A stretch of 64,000 nucleotides of DNA from SIG672 sp045580325 (GCA_045580325.1 JAZNNR010000032.1:81822-145821); one strand, 5' to 3'. Counted from the first letter of the stretch, positions 43,154 through 51,307 are shown. The notes: generated by a model not told the origin, from the sequence alone. Made by a program: numbers and translations.

Positions 43154-44590
43154 ATGAAAAAGACCTACGTTACGTCTATGCCCGATCATATCGGCGCGTT
43201 TTTAAAGGCAAGTAAGTGCTTTTCCGCACTGGGAATTAACATAACCCGCGTAAGCTATAATAAGGCGGTTGATTCACATACCCTGTTTATAGATGCAGAG
43301 GGAACAGAGGAGCAGCTCGGCAAAGCAGACGTTGAGCTCGAAAAGATCGGTTATCTTCAGGGAAACGCAAGTAAAACAAGCGTTGTGCTTATTGAATTTT
43401 GTCTTAAAGATATTCCCGGAAGCGTTACGAGCGTGCTTACGCTTATAAGCGATTTTAATTTTAATATTTCGTATATCAGCTCACAGGAAAACGGTACCGA
43501 TTATCAGCTTTTCAAGATGGGCTTGTACGTAGACGACTTTGATAAGATCTCCGAGTTTTTGAAGGAAGCGGAAAAGCTGTGCAAGGTTCGTGTTATCGAT
43601 TATAACAGCTCTGAAAAGGTTTACGATAACAGTATTTTCTATAATACCTACGTTATGGGACTTTCGCAGACTATGGGACTTTCGGAGGACGTAAGAAGGG
43701 AGCTTCTCGTTCACGTCAATCTTGCTATGCAAACGCTTGACGAGCAGGGACTTTCGCCGTACAGGACCTTTGACAGTATAAGTAAATTTGCCGAGCTTCT
43801 CGGTGCTTCAAAGGGCAAATCCTTTATTCCGAGGATAAGCACGCATAAGATCACAGACAGTACGGAAATTACTCTGATAGAGCCGCCATGCGGAAGTAAT
43901 ACTATAATTATCAAAAGTAACGACAAGCTTCTGTTTGTGGACAGCGGATACGCCTGTTACAGAGATGAAATGCTCGAGATCTTCAGGAATATTATTCCCG
44001 ATTTTGACAGCGTAAAGAAGACTATTCTCCTGACTCACGCCGACGTTGACCACTGCGGTTTGCTTTCGCTTTTTGACGAGGTTATAACGAGTCATAAGAC
44101 CGCACTCTGCCTCAAAAATGAATATCTCGGCAACGACGGATACCGCGAGAAAAATCCTCTCCATAAGCCGTACATCAATATTTGTAAGATACTTACGTCG
44201 TATGAAGCCACAGATCCCGAAAGGATCACTCCTATGTGGAATGACATTGAAGATCTGAAGGAGCCTCTCACACAGATCGGATTTTTCGATTTTGAAGAGC
44301 TGCATTTTGAGGTATATGAAGGGAAGGGCGGACATTTGCCCGGAGAGATCGTGCTGATCGATTATGCTCATCATATTGCACTTACGGGCGACGTTTATAT
44401 CAACGTGCGCGGACTTACACACGAGCAGGCAGAATATAATCAGTACGCGCCCATTCTTATGACCTCGGTCGATACAGACCCAAAGCTCTGTGCCGAGGAA
44501 AGAAAAGCTGTCATAGACCGCCTTGGCGTTGGAAAGTGGCAGATATTCGGCGCACACGGATTTAAGAAGGATTACTTTGTGGGTGTGTGA
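43154..44590 (+). CDS. Double ACT domain fused to a metallo-beta-lactamase-fold hydrolase
   Basis: A 478-residue protein. Residues 2-70 and 75-145 are two ACT-like repeats (TSMPDHIGAFLKASKCFSALGINI and LKDIPGSVTSVLTLISDFNFNISYI), the arrangement used to bind amino acids. A helical linker follows, then from about 215 an MBL fold with the HxDxDH zinc motif LTHADVDHCG near 293-302, GHLPGEIVLI near 397, and ALTGDVYIN near 410. A thioesterase or hydrolase activity is plausible. It is the third gene of the leucine T-box operon, 51 nt after the ligase fusion, and could hydrolyse the thioester the ligase makes, under amino-acid control; this is inference. Confidence 0.82.
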   Translation: MKKTYVTSMPDHIGAFLKASKCFSALGINITRVSYNKAVDSHTLFIDAEGTEEQLGKADVELEKIGYLQGNASKTSVVLIEFCLKDIPGSVTSVLTLISDFNFNISYISSQENGTDYQLFKMGLYVDDFDKISEFLKEAEKLCKVRVIDYNSSEKVYDNSIFYNTYVMGLSQTMGLSEDVRRELLVHVNLAMQTLDEQGLSPYRTFDSISKFAELLGASKGKSFIPRISTHKITDSTEITLIEPPCGSNTIIIKSNDKLLFVDSGYACYRDEMLEIFRNIIPDFDSVKKTILLTHADVDHCGLLSLFDEVITSHKTALCLKNEYLGNDGYREKNPLHKPYINICKILTSYEATDPERITPMWNDIEDLKEPLTQIGFFDFEELHFEVYEGKGGHLPGEIVLIDYAHHIALTGDVYINVRGLTHEQAEYNQYAPILMTSVDTDPKLCAEERKAVIDRLGVGKWQIFGAHGFKKDYFVGV

Positions 44591-44649
44591 AAATTTATAT
44601 TAAAACAAAAAGCAGACGAATTAGGCTCGTTCTCATAAGGATGTTTACC

Positions 44650-44697
44650 GTAGGGGCGACCATTGGTCGCCCGCGGGCGTTCAATGAACGCCCCTAC
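44650..44697. repeat. Short nested palindromic repeat
   Basis: Outer arms GTAGGGGCG/CGCCCCTAC enclose two hairpins, GCGACC-ATT-GGTCGC and GGGCGTTC-AA-TGAACGCCC. The element resembles short dispersed palindromes common in gut Clostridia; mobility is inference. Confidence 0.65.
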
Positions 44698-44760
44698 AAA
44701 CATATTTCGGCAGAGGGATTGTTTTCTCTGCCGATTTGTGTTATAATGGTGGTAGCGTAT

Positions 44761-44897
44761 AAGCCTCCCTCCGAGAGGGAGGTGGCACGCGTAGCGTGAC
44801 GGAAGGAGCCTGCGCTACTTTAGGTTTGTACTAACTTCATTGTAACGCGCTCTCCCTCACCCGACTACGTCGGGAGCTCCCTCTCGGAGGGAGCCTT
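44761..44897. mobile_element. MITE-like element with 20-bp terminal inverted repeats
   Basis: The ends 44761-44780 and 44878-44897 are inverted repeats matching at 19 of 20 positions (CTCCCTCCGAGAGGGA core). The 137-bp interior has smaller hairpins (GCACGCGTAGCGTG, CCCGACTACGTCGGG) and no gene. It has the size and shape of a non-autonomous transposon or BIME; no transposase is in the window. Confidence 0.7.
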
Positions 44898-44988
44898 TGG
44901 ATAGTGCAGCCTGAGGGGTATGGGCTTTGCCCGAAGCATTTGTAATACAAATGCGAAACTGGCGATAAAACGGAGGAACAATAATAGT

Positions 44989-45429
44989 ATGAAAACTTTA
45001 TCAACAGAACGGTTGATTTTGAGAGATTGGTGCGAGGATGATATTGGTTGTTCAGTTCATAATGAAGATACAATTCGATATTTGATAAATGCAAAAAATA
45101 ATTACGCTGTCGTTTTAAAAGAAAACAATGAGATTATAGGAACTATAGGGTTGAACGAAGATGCTGACGGTAAAGAGTATGTACGTAATGTGGGGGTTAG
45201 GATTGTTCCGCAATATCAAAACAGAGGTTATATTACAGAAGCATTAAAAGCGGTTTTAGATCACACAACCAACACATTATCTTGGTTTTGTAAGGCGGAA
45301 GATTCAAGAAGTCAACATATTGCAGAAAAACTGGGATTTGCATACGTTAAAACATTTGCTAAAGCACAGTATAATTTACCAAGTGATTTTTATTACTACA
45401 TATTAGATAAAAACTCCAACAGTTTTTGA
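44989..45429 (+). CDS. GNAT-family acetyltransferase
   Basis: A 146-residue RimJ/RimL-type N-acetyltransferase starting at ATG 44989 with CGGAGGAAC upstream; the longer open frame from 44920 lacks a site. STERLILRDWCEDD is the typical start, VGVRIVPQYQNRGYITEAL carries the acetyl-CoA loop (Q/R-x-x-G-x-G/Y variant), and SRSQHIAEKLGFAYV is motif B. It is about 25 residues shorter than usual, missing part of the helix 1-2 region. Base composition is clearly more AT-rich than the neighbouring operons and it follows a MITE-like element, suggesting acquisition. Substrate unknown. Confidence 0.8.
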   Translation: MKTLSTERLILRDWCEDDIGCSVHNEDTIRYLINAKNNYAVVLKENNEIIGTIGLNEDADGKEYVRNVGVRIVPQYQNRGYITEALKAVLDHTTNTLSWFCKAEDSRSQHIAEKLGFAYVKTFAKAQYNLPSDFYYYILDKNSNSF

Positions 45430-45445
45430 TCACTGTTGGAGTTTT
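45410..45445 (+). terminator. Terminator overlapping the GNAT stop codon
   Basis: AAAACTCCAACAGT / ACTGTTGGAGTTTT, 14 bp. The last codons and the TGA stop (45427-45429) lie in its stem and loop. Confidence 0.85.
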
Positions 45446-45503
45446 AACTTCCTTATGAGAACCAGCCTTTTTCGTCTGCTTTTGTATTTTTATAGGAAAT
45501 ATC

Positions 45504-46007
45504 TTAGTTTTCCTCGGCTTCTTCAGCCTCAGCCTCAGCTTCAACTTCGACCTCAGCCTCAGCCTCAGCTTCAACCTCTGCCGCAGCTTCAACTACAGTT
45601 TCAGCTACTTTTTCTTCTTTATCAAGATAGAGCTCGGCGGAGATTTCTTCACCTTCAAAATCGACCTCGCAACGCCATTTACGCTTGCCTTTTCCTACCC
45701 AAAGAGTGAAATTGTCGTTGTCTGTCCACTCTCCTGTGAAGAGCTCTTCGTTTTTCTTTGCGAAGATCATAAGCTTGCAGTTGTCGTCAGAGCCTTCCTT
45801 CGATGCAGTTACCTTGATGCAGGTAAGTCCCTTTGCGGTGTCAGATGAGCCGTAAGAGAGAGTTACGAAATTGTTTCCGTCGGGGGAAGTGAAGCGGTGC
45901 TCAACTGTGTCGCTCTTTATTTCTGTAACAACCTTGTTGACTGCGACTGTTGCAGCGATGCCGGCAGCAAGTCCGGCTACAAGTCCAAATATAGTACTAC
46001 CTTTCAT
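45504..46007 (-). CDS. Membrane-anchored protein with Val/Glu/Ala acidic repeat tail
   Basis: A 167-residue protein. Residues 5-25 (IFGLVAGLAAGIAATVAVNKV) form a glycine/alanine-rich membrane segment like YtxH-type proteins. A soluble beta-rich domain follows (about 35-130; TFxSPDGNNFVTLSYGSSDTAKG, WVGKGKRKWRCEVDF). The last ~38 residues are a low-complexity tail of alternating VEAEAE units, encoded by GCCTCAGC/TTC repeat DNA. GGAGGTCT precedes the ATG. No family recognised. It has its own promoter, 46044-46071. Confidence 0.75.
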   Translation of the reverse strand: MKGSTIFGLVAGLAAGIAATVAVNKVVTEIKSDTVEHRFTSPDGNNFVTLSYGSSDTAKGLTCIKVTASKEGSDDNCKLMIFAKKNEELFTGEWTDNDNFTLWVGKGKRKWRCEVDFEGEEISAELYLDKEEKVAETVVEAAAEVEAEAEAEVEVEAEAEAEEAEEN

Positions 46008-46043
46008 AATAGACCTCCAAATAATTTTTTATATATTACTATA

Positions 46044-46071
46044 ATTTTACAATAAAAATCGAAAAAGTCAA
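46044..46071 (-). promoter_or_regulatory. Promoter of the acidic-tail protein gene
   Basis: Minus strand TTGACT (46071-46066), 16 nt, TAAAAT (46049-46044). Confidence 0.65.
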
Positions 46072-46126
46072 TAGGTTTGACCGAAAAAAACTATAAAAGT
46101 CCTACTTTTTTAGCCTGTAAAGCGGA

Positions 46127-47437
46127 TCATACCTTAAAATAGTCATTAGAGAGTCCGTAAGAGGCGAAATATTTGTCTATATTTTCGACAGTATCCTCGT
46201 GTCTTGATCTCTCTGCCGCAAAACCGATAAGATGGTTTTTGACCGAAACGTTTATGTCAGACGCGCAGTAGCCTGTATAGCTGCCGCTCAGATAATCATA
46301 AAGCTCGTAAACTATGCCCGAATCTCCGCCGCCGTGTCCGCTCAAAATGCTTTCGTCTATCAGCGCTTTGGGAATTTTGGTGCGTTTTCTGTCCTCGAAG
46401 GTGAAAACTTCAATATATTCGTCGTCCATATAGGCAAAGAGCTCACCCTTTGTGCCGAAAATTCGGATATATCTTCCGCCGCAGTTAAAAGCATTCATAG
46501 TGAGCGTTACATTTGCTCCGCTTCTAAACTGCATATTAACAGTCTGGTGGTCGACAACGTCGTTGTTTGCGTGGAAAACACAAAGACCGAAATCGGTCGT
46601 TTTGAGCGCAGTCATGACCTCTTCATCGGTGGGGATATCACCCTTGGCTATACCGCGTGTGCAGGCAGGTCTGAACCAGGAGTTGTCTTTACTTTCATAG
46701 TAAAGCTTTCTGCAGTTGTAAGGACAGGTGTCCTCGATCGGACAGCCGCCGTCGATGCATCTTTTTGGAGCGCCCTCGGGAGCATTTTCGGGTGTAAAAT
46801 ACGAGAGCTTTCCGAAAGACTGTACTTTTTCGCAGGGCTCGTCTAATATCCACTGAATAATGTCTAAATCGTGGCAGCATTTAGCGAGAAGCATAGGCGC
46901 TGTTTCGGCTTCGCTGTGCCAGTTTCCGCGAACAAAGCTGTGGCTCTGATGTACGTTTCCGACAGCTTCTACGTGCAAGATCGACATTATCTTTCCTATC
47001 GTGCCCTCCATAACGAGCTTCTTGACCGCTTTGAAGAAGGGAGTGTATCTCAGCACGTGGCAAACGAGGACCTTTACGCCCTTTTTCTCGGCTGCAAGGA
47101 GAATATCCACACATTCCTTTTCGGTAGGTGCTACGGGCTTCTCGAGAAGAATATCATAACCGAGCTCGATAGCCTTCATCGCGGGCAGATAATGAAGATC
47201 GTCCATTGTTGTTATCAGAGCCAGATCTGCCATTTTGGGCTTTGAAAGAATTTCCTCATATGAGTTAAAGCACATATCGTCCGAAAGACCGTGCTTGTTT
47301 TTTATGTAATCTCGTCTGTTTTTTTCAGGCTCTGCAACGGCAACGACCTTGAATTTGTCGCTGCAATTATACATTATATCCGTGTAGGCTTTTCCTCTGA
47401 GCCCCGCACCGATCAAAATTACCGAATATTGCTTCAT
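46127..47437 (-). CDS. Gfo/Idh/MocA-family oxidoreductase
   Basis: A 436-residue NAD(P)-dependent sugar or inositol dehydrogenase-type enzyme. The Rossmann start is SVILIGAGLRGKAY at residues 4-17, and the family EKP motif is in LLEKPVAP near residue 97. HVLRYTPFFKAVK and KCCHDLDIIQW (with the usual catalytic D/H) follow. An unusual cysteine cluster (CIDGGCPIEDTCPYNC, about 235-250) could bind metal; it is common in a subgroup of uncharacterised Gfo/Idh proteins. The substrate is unknown. Its promoter (47475-47503) belongs to the repeated promoter family of the neighbouring gene array. Confidence 0.88.
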   Translation of the reverse strand: MKQYSVILIGAGLRGKAYTDIMYNCSDKFKVVAVAEPEKNRRDYIKNKHGLSDDMCFNSYEEILSKPKMADLALITTMDDLHYLPAMKAIELGYDILLEKPVAPTEKECVDILLAAEKKGVKVLVCHVLRYTPFFKAVKKLVMEGTIGKIMSILHVEAVGNVHQSHSFVRGNWHSEAETAPMLLAKCCHDLDIIQWILDEPCEKVQSFGKLSYFTPENAPEGAPKRCIDGGCPIEDTCPYNCRKLYYESKDNSWFRPACTRGIAKGDIPTDEEVMTALKTTDFGLCVFHANNDVVDHQTVNMQFRSGANVTLTMNAFNCGGRYIRIFGTKGELFAYMDDEYIEVFTFEDRKRTKIPKALIDESILSGHGGGDSGIVYELYDYLSGSYTGYCASDINVSVKNHLIGFAAERSRHEDTVENIDKYFASYGLSNDYFKV

Positions 47438-47474
47438 AAAAATCTCCTTTTAGTATTGAAAAAATATCAAGGGT

Positions 47475-47503
47475 ATTATAGCATACTATTATGGATAAAT
47501 CAA
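47475..47503 (-). promoter_or_regulatory. Promoter of the Gfo/Idh gene, array-type
   Basis: Minus strand TTGATT (47503-47498), 17 nt, TATAAT (47480-47475), embedded in the same CCTTGATTTAT context repeated through 47438-51800. Confidence 0.8.
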
Positions 47504-47629
47504 GGTGGAGTTTTGTGCAATTAAATTCAATGCTTTGCGGAGCAAAGTTACCTTTTCTTTTCTTTCTTATCTTTTATCTTTTCTCTTTTATCCGGAAACG
47601 ACAATTTGAGATAAGATAAAAGAACAAAC

Positions 47630-47661
47630 AAACGACAATCTTCTGTCGAAAATTGTCGTTT
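47630..47661 (-). terminator. Terminator after the first array gene
   Basis: AAACGACAAT / ATTGTCGTTT stem followed on the minus strand by GTTTGTTCTTTT. It takes the place of the AAAGCACTTC-type terminator found after the other array genes. Confidence 0.75.
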
Positions 47662-47696
47662 CTTTTTGATTGCTACAAACTATTATGATGCCATTA

Positions 47697-47951
47697 TCAA
47701 TGATAAAATTTATTTTTCAAAATTTTGCCAATTAGAAACAATAGCATTGATATGGCGATTATTATCTCATTATATCCAACAAATTCCATATAGTTTAAAG
47801 TCGTGAAAACCAAGACAACTCCTAAACAACAATCACAAAATAATTCAATAATTTTTGAAATGTTATGCTTTTTATCAGTGTTGTATTGTCTAATCATTTT
47901 AACAACAGTGTAAACTATATATACAAAATAAAAAACGGTTATTATTGTCAA
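47697..47951 (-). CDS. Array gene 1: small membrane protein, unknown
   Basis: An 84-residue protein with three hydrophobic segments (about 2-19, 38-52, 60-78) and a basic C-terminus. The start is TTG 47951 with AAGGGGAT about 8 nt before it. Its own promoter is TTGCTT (47997-47992), 17 nt, TATAAT (47974-47969). No family recognised. AT-rich relative to the pyr/his genes. It lies 76 nt from array gene 2 without the usual terminator between them. Confidence 0.6.
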   Translation of the reverse strand: MTIITVFYFVYIVYTVVKMIRQYNTDKKHNISKIIELFCDCCLGVVLVFTTLNYMEFVGYNEIIIAISMLLFLIGKILKNKFYH

Positions 47952-48027
47952 ACGAAATATCCCCTTTTATTATACAATATGTAAAACAAAAAAGCAAGGC
48001 AAAGACAATGTCGGATGCCAACTTAAA

Positions 48028-48570
48028 TTATAAGTGCCTCATTTGTTTTATCGTCAAATCTTTCTCTTCTCGGACTTCTATATTTTTATACTCAGCCATT
48101 TTGATAATATACCAAGCGTTTTCCATTTCCGTTGAAATGTCCAAAACGCGTTTTTTCTCCTTGTTGTATAATACGATCCACACGCTTTTTTCATCTGTGG
48201 TTTCACATTTTCGCACACAAATAATATCATCCCAAGAAATACGTTTTTTGAGCATAAAAAGCGACGATACTGTTAAGTTTTGATCGTTTACAAAGCATCT
48301 GAATGAAAGAGCGTCTATTGAGAATATTGCGATAAAAGCAAGAAGAACGATAAGTACAAAAAACAAAATTCGTGTATCCAAATCAACGAATACACACCCA
48401 ACGCCGAATGCAATGGCAATAATCAACGAAGCAATAATTCGCATAATCATTTTCTTTTTGGCGTTCTTTACCATAAAAGAATTTTTGTATTCGATTTCCG
48501 GCATGCCCTCAGGACTGTCTTTCGCCAATCCGAAAAGCAGTTCTAATATGCCCTCGATAAAATGTTGCAC
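48028..48570 (-). CDS. Array gene 2: two-helix membrane protein with PH-like domain
   Basis: A 180-residue protein starting at GTG 48570 (GAGGTGATTAT upstream). A charged N-terminus is followed by two adjacent membrane helices (about 43-61 and 67-86), then a soluble beta-rich region with FRCFVNDQNLTVSSLF and ISWDDIICVRK, the pattern of bacterial PH-like (YcxB/bPH-type) domains. The PH assignment is by resemblance only. Promoter at 48589-48617. Confidence 0.65.
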   Translation of the reverse strand: MQHFIEGILELLFGLAKDSPEGMPEIEYKNSFMVKNAKKKMIMRIIASLIIAIAFGVGCVFVDLDTRILFFVLIVLLAFIAIFSIDALSFRCFVNDQNLTVSSLFMLKKRISWDDIICVRKCETTDEKSVWIVLYNKEKKRVLDISTEMENAWYIIKMAEYKNIEVREEKDLTIKQMRHL

Positions 48571-48588
48571 ATAATCACCTCTTTTTTT

Positions 48589-48742
48589 ATTATATCACAC
48601 TTTTAGAAATAAATCAAGGTGCATGTCTGTGTATATTCAATAATGCTTCGTTTTCAAAAGAAAAAGCACTTCTTGCGAAGTGCTTTCTGGATTGAAGCTG
48701 GTAAAAGGTGTCTAAATAGGGGTAATTGCGAACAAAAGGCGT
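48589..48742 (-). repeat. Inter-gene unit A: shared terminator and promoter
   Basis: Reading on the minus strand from the stop of array gene 3: a conserved ~50 nt stretch with GACACCTTTTACCAGCTTC, terminator AAAGCACTTC-GCAA-GAAGTGCTTT (48686-48663), a spacer, then promoter TTGATT (48617-48612), 17 nt, TATAAT (48594-48589) for array gene 2. Confidence 0.85.
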
Positions 48743-49603
48743 TTACCATTCAAATTTTATTTCCTCGTCAGGCCATTTTGCCGAATAAATAATTTCTTTA
48801 GTATCTTCATCAATCAATACAATTTCTGCTACAATAGTATCGGGATCTTTACCGAGAATAATTTGACGCACAACCATATCAAACGATGTATACAGGTTAT
48901 AATTATTCCAAACAAATTCATATATCTCGGATTTCGGTTTTGTTATTGTAACTTTAGAATAATCTTCGGCTATTTCTACACCCTCTATTGCTTCAAAATC
49001 TTCGATGTCCGTGTCTAAGTCAAGTAACCATGCCAGTTTTTGTTCTTCTGTCAATAAAAGAACAACGTTGTTTTCATCATCAAGATATGCCTTATCTCTG
49101 AAGTCCTCGCAGGTATCATACAAAGGGATATATTTATCCCAAAACTCTTCAGGAGTAGTGCCGCCAAACAAGCAACGAACCAGTCTTTCAGGAAGACGAT
49201 ATATAGTGCGATTGCTCAAATTATCAAAAATGCGCTCAAAATATTCTATATCGAGGGCGTAATCTCCGATAACTTTATAGTAACAGTCGTTATATATGAC
49301 GCCCTTGCCATTCTCGCACAAGGATAGTTTTTTCAACGATTCATCATTTTCGCCAAGCCATTCAACGGTATAAACAACTGATTTGTCTGCAATGGATCTT
49401 AATTTTTGATATTCAAAATAGTTAATATGATCTGTAATCTGCCGTACTATTTTTGTGTCGGTTATTTCGATATAAGCATTAGTGCTTTCTGATGAAATAA
49501 CGATCTTATCAGATACAGGGGCAGATATTTTCTCCGGCGAATAGCAAGCTACAAGAGAAAGTACAAAAGCGAATAAAATTATGAAAGAAGTAACTTTTTT
49601 CAT
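48743..49603 (-). CDS. Array gene 3: lipoprotein, unknown
   Basis: A 286-residue lipoprotein (lipobox LVAC, cysteine at residue 20). The mature N-terminal part (residues 35-125; AYIEITDTKIVRQITDHINYFEY, VYTVEWLGENDESLKKLSL) looks like a small beta-rich extracytoplasmic domain seen in many clostridial lipoproteins. The C-terminal part is acidic (LDLDTDIEDFEAIEGVEIAED). GAAGGAGAATGT precedes the ATG. Transcription starts about 80 nt upstream from the unit B promoter. Confidence 0.72.
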   Translation of the reverse strand: MKKVTSFIILFAFVLSLVACYSPEKISAPVSDKIVISSESTNAYIEITDTKIVRQITDHINYFEYQKLRSIADKSVVYTVEWLGENDESLKKLSLCENGKGVIYNDCYYKVIGDYALDIEYFERIFDNLSNRTIYRLPERLVRCLFGGTTPEEFWDKYIPLYDTCEDFRDKAYLDDENNVVLLLTEEQKLAWLLDLDTDIEDFEAIEGVEIAEDYSKVTITKPKSEIYEFVWNNYNLYTSFDMVVRQIILGKDPDTIVAEIVLIDEDTKEIIYSAKWPDEEIKFEW

Positions 49604-49689
49604 TTTACATTCTCCTTCAAAGTTCTACAACTCGCAATCAACATCCGTCTAATGCGACCGCAAAGATTTCTGTGGCTTTTATTACTCTT

Positions 49690-49862
49690 ATTATACCACA
49701 CTATCATAAATAAATCAAGGCGGAGTTTTGCGTATGGTTGATGATGATTGACTTTACAAAACAAAAAGCACTTCTTGCGAAGTGCTTTCTGGCTTAAATG
49801 TGTGAAAAGGTGTCTAAACAAGGGTAAAAACGAACGAAAGGTGTCTGAAGCCCCGTAAGATT
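49690..49862 (-). repeat. Inter-gene unit B: shared terminator and promoter
   Basis: Terminator AAAGCACTTC-GCAA-GAAGTGCTTT at 49788-49765, promoter TTGATT (49718-49713), 17 nt, TATAAT (49695-49690). Two GACACCTTT-type direct repeats lie between the stop of array gene 4 and the terminator. The promoter DNA creates a false open frame beginning MIVWYN. Confidence 0.88.
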
Positions 49863-49864
49863 AT

Positions 49865-50392
49865 TCATTTGGTTACATCTAATTCGTTGCAGTTGTACAT
49901 TATGGAATTATAGGCAAAGACAATTTCCTCTTTTTTATGTAGGACAACAAGATAAAATTCATCGCCAGGGGCAGAAAAGTCAAATGGAGTTCTTACTTTT
50001 GGCGCAACGCATCTTCCGTGCTTTGCAAAATAAATCACGTTCACTGTACGACGACCTTCGTCATAACTTTTGGGAATTTCATCGAGAGATATGCGAGAAA
50101 CAGTATCCTTCACAATTGAAAAGCCATTTTGCTCGATCATTTTTGAGAACGTCACATCTCGTATAATTCTATAAAAAAACATAGCAGGGAAAATAGCACA
50201 TATCAAAGCAAAACCAATTCCCAAAATTAAAATATATTTGGCTAAATACATCGATAAAAGAAAAAGTGGAACAAATATCAACAGTAATAATGCCAACACA
50301 ACCGAATCTTGCATTAGCCTTGATTTGGATAACCGCTTAAGCTCTGCTTTACAGTTTTCTCGCGTTAATATATTTTTTGACTCTGTTTTCAT
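49865..50392 (-). CDS. Array gene 4: two-helix membrane protein, unknown
   Basis: A 175-residue protein: a charged N-terminus (about 1-30), two closely spaced membrane helices (about 30-50 and 52-74), then a ~100-residue soluble domain with DVTFSKMIEQNGFSIV and EFYLVVLHKKEEIVFAYN. The layout mirrors array gene 2 without clear sequence similarity. AAGGCGGTGG precedes the ATG. Promoter at 50417-50445 is the consensus TTGACA-N17-TATAAT. No family recognised. Confidence 0.65.
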   Translation of the reverse strand: MKTESKNILTRENCKAELKRLSKSRLMQDSVVLALLLLIFVPLFLLSMYLAKYILILGIGFALICAIFPAMFFYRIIRDVTFSKMIEQNGFSIVKDTVSRISLDEIPKSYDEGRRTVNVIYFAKHGRCVAPKVRTPFDFSAPGDEFYLVVLHKKEEIVFAYNSIMYNCNELDVTK

Positions 50393-50416
50393 TTTTCCAC
50401 CGCCTTTCTTTGTCTT

Positions 50417-50705
50417 ATTATAGCATAAATTCGCTTGTATGTCAAATGATGCATCGCCTACGGCGATATGATGTTTTTCGCTTCGCTAAAAATGAGGTTG
50501 CTCCCGCCCGTCGCAGTGATGTGATGTGTTCCGCAACCTATCGCGCGAAGCGCACATCACTGCCGAAGGCAACATCACGCACAATGTGCGCATCACGTTC
50601 CTCGCGAGCGGAACACAGCGGTTCAAAACAAAAAGCACTTCTTGCGAAGTGCTTTCTGGCTTGAAGCTGGTAAAAGGTGTCTAAAAGAGGTAATAACCAA
50701 CAAAA
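50417..50705 (-). repeat. Inter-gene unit C: shared terminator and promoter with palindrome insert
   Basis: Terminator AAAGCACTTC-GCAA-GAAGTGCTTT at 50655-50632 and promoter TTGACA (50445-50440), 17 nt, TATAAT (50422-50417), separated by a modular hairpin element (about 50446-50622). Confidence 0.85.
50497..50641. repeat. Modular hairpin palindrome, copy 1
   Basis: A string of short hairpins separated by GTGATGT on the left half and by its complement ACATCAC on the right half. It aligns without gaps to 51872-52016 (offset 1375) with about seven mismatches in 145 nt. Confidence 0.8.
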
Positions 50706-50707
50706 GG

Positions 50708-51121
50708 TCAACTTGATTTTTTGCTTTTTCTCCTATTCTTTTGCCTCATTCTTTTTTCTTGCTTCTTTTTTAGATTCTTTTCCCAGAGATCCGCGTGTTC
50801 GACGTAAATTTCGTATGCTCCCTTATAAGATATCAAATAAATACTCCGAACGCCGTGCTCCAACGGTGGAAACTGTCCGATTGTTCCAATCCATATGCCG
50901 CCTAATATGTAAAGCAACCAACTGGGAAAGAACCAAGCGGTAAGTAACAACAATAAATTTGATAAAAGTAAGGAGTACGTTACTGAGGAATACAACCACC
51001 GCTTTTTTAATATTTTTCTCATAAGGTGATAACGTATTCCATATTCATTGAGTATAAAACAGCTAACAGGGCTTAAAATTATCATTATCACGCACATTAT
51101 CCAAATGTTTGTTGATGGCAA
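50708..51121 (-). CDS. Array gene 5: small multi-helix membrane protein, unknown
   Basis: A 137-residue protein starting at TTG 51121, 8 nt after AGGAGG. Three hydrophobic segments (about 6-24, 46-64, 66-84) are followed by a soluble loop and a strongly basic tail (KKKQEKRMRQKNRRKSKK) that would lie in the cytoplasm. Promoter of unit D: TTGATT-N17-TATACT. No family recognised. Confidence 0.62.
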   Translation of the reverse strand: MPSTNIWIMCVIMIILSPVSCFILNEYGIRYHLMRKILKKRWLYSSVTYSLLLSNLLLLLTAWFFPSWLLYILGGIWIGTIGQFPPLEHGVRSIYLISYKGAYEIYVEHADLWEKNLKKKQEKRMRQKNRRKSKKSS

Positions 51122-51146
51122 AGTAACCGCCTCCTTTCTTTACCAT

Positions 51147-51305
51147 AGTATACCACATTCTCGTAAATAAATCAAGGTGGAGTTTTGTTTATATTCAATT
51201 ATGCTTCATTTGCAAAAGAAAAAGCACTTCTTGCGAAGTGCTTTCTGGCTTAAATGTGTGAAAAGATGTTTGAATAAGGGCGAAAACGAACGAAAGGTAT
51301 CCGAA
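51147..51305 (-). repeat. Inter-gene unit D: shared terminator and promoter
   Basis: Terminator AAAGCACTTC-GCAA-GAAGTGCTTT at 51244-51221; promoter TTGATT (51175-51170), 17 nt, TATACT (51152-51147) for array gene 5. Its spacer (TATATTCAATTATGCTTC) is shared with unit A. Confidence 0.88.
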
Positions 51306-51307
51306 TG

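Noticed and set aside
49600..49821. 73-residue open frame starting MIVWYN
   Set aside because: Its start lies in the array promoter (ATGATAGTGTGGTATAAT) and it overlaps the leader of the lipoprotein gene; the same false start extends array gene 6.
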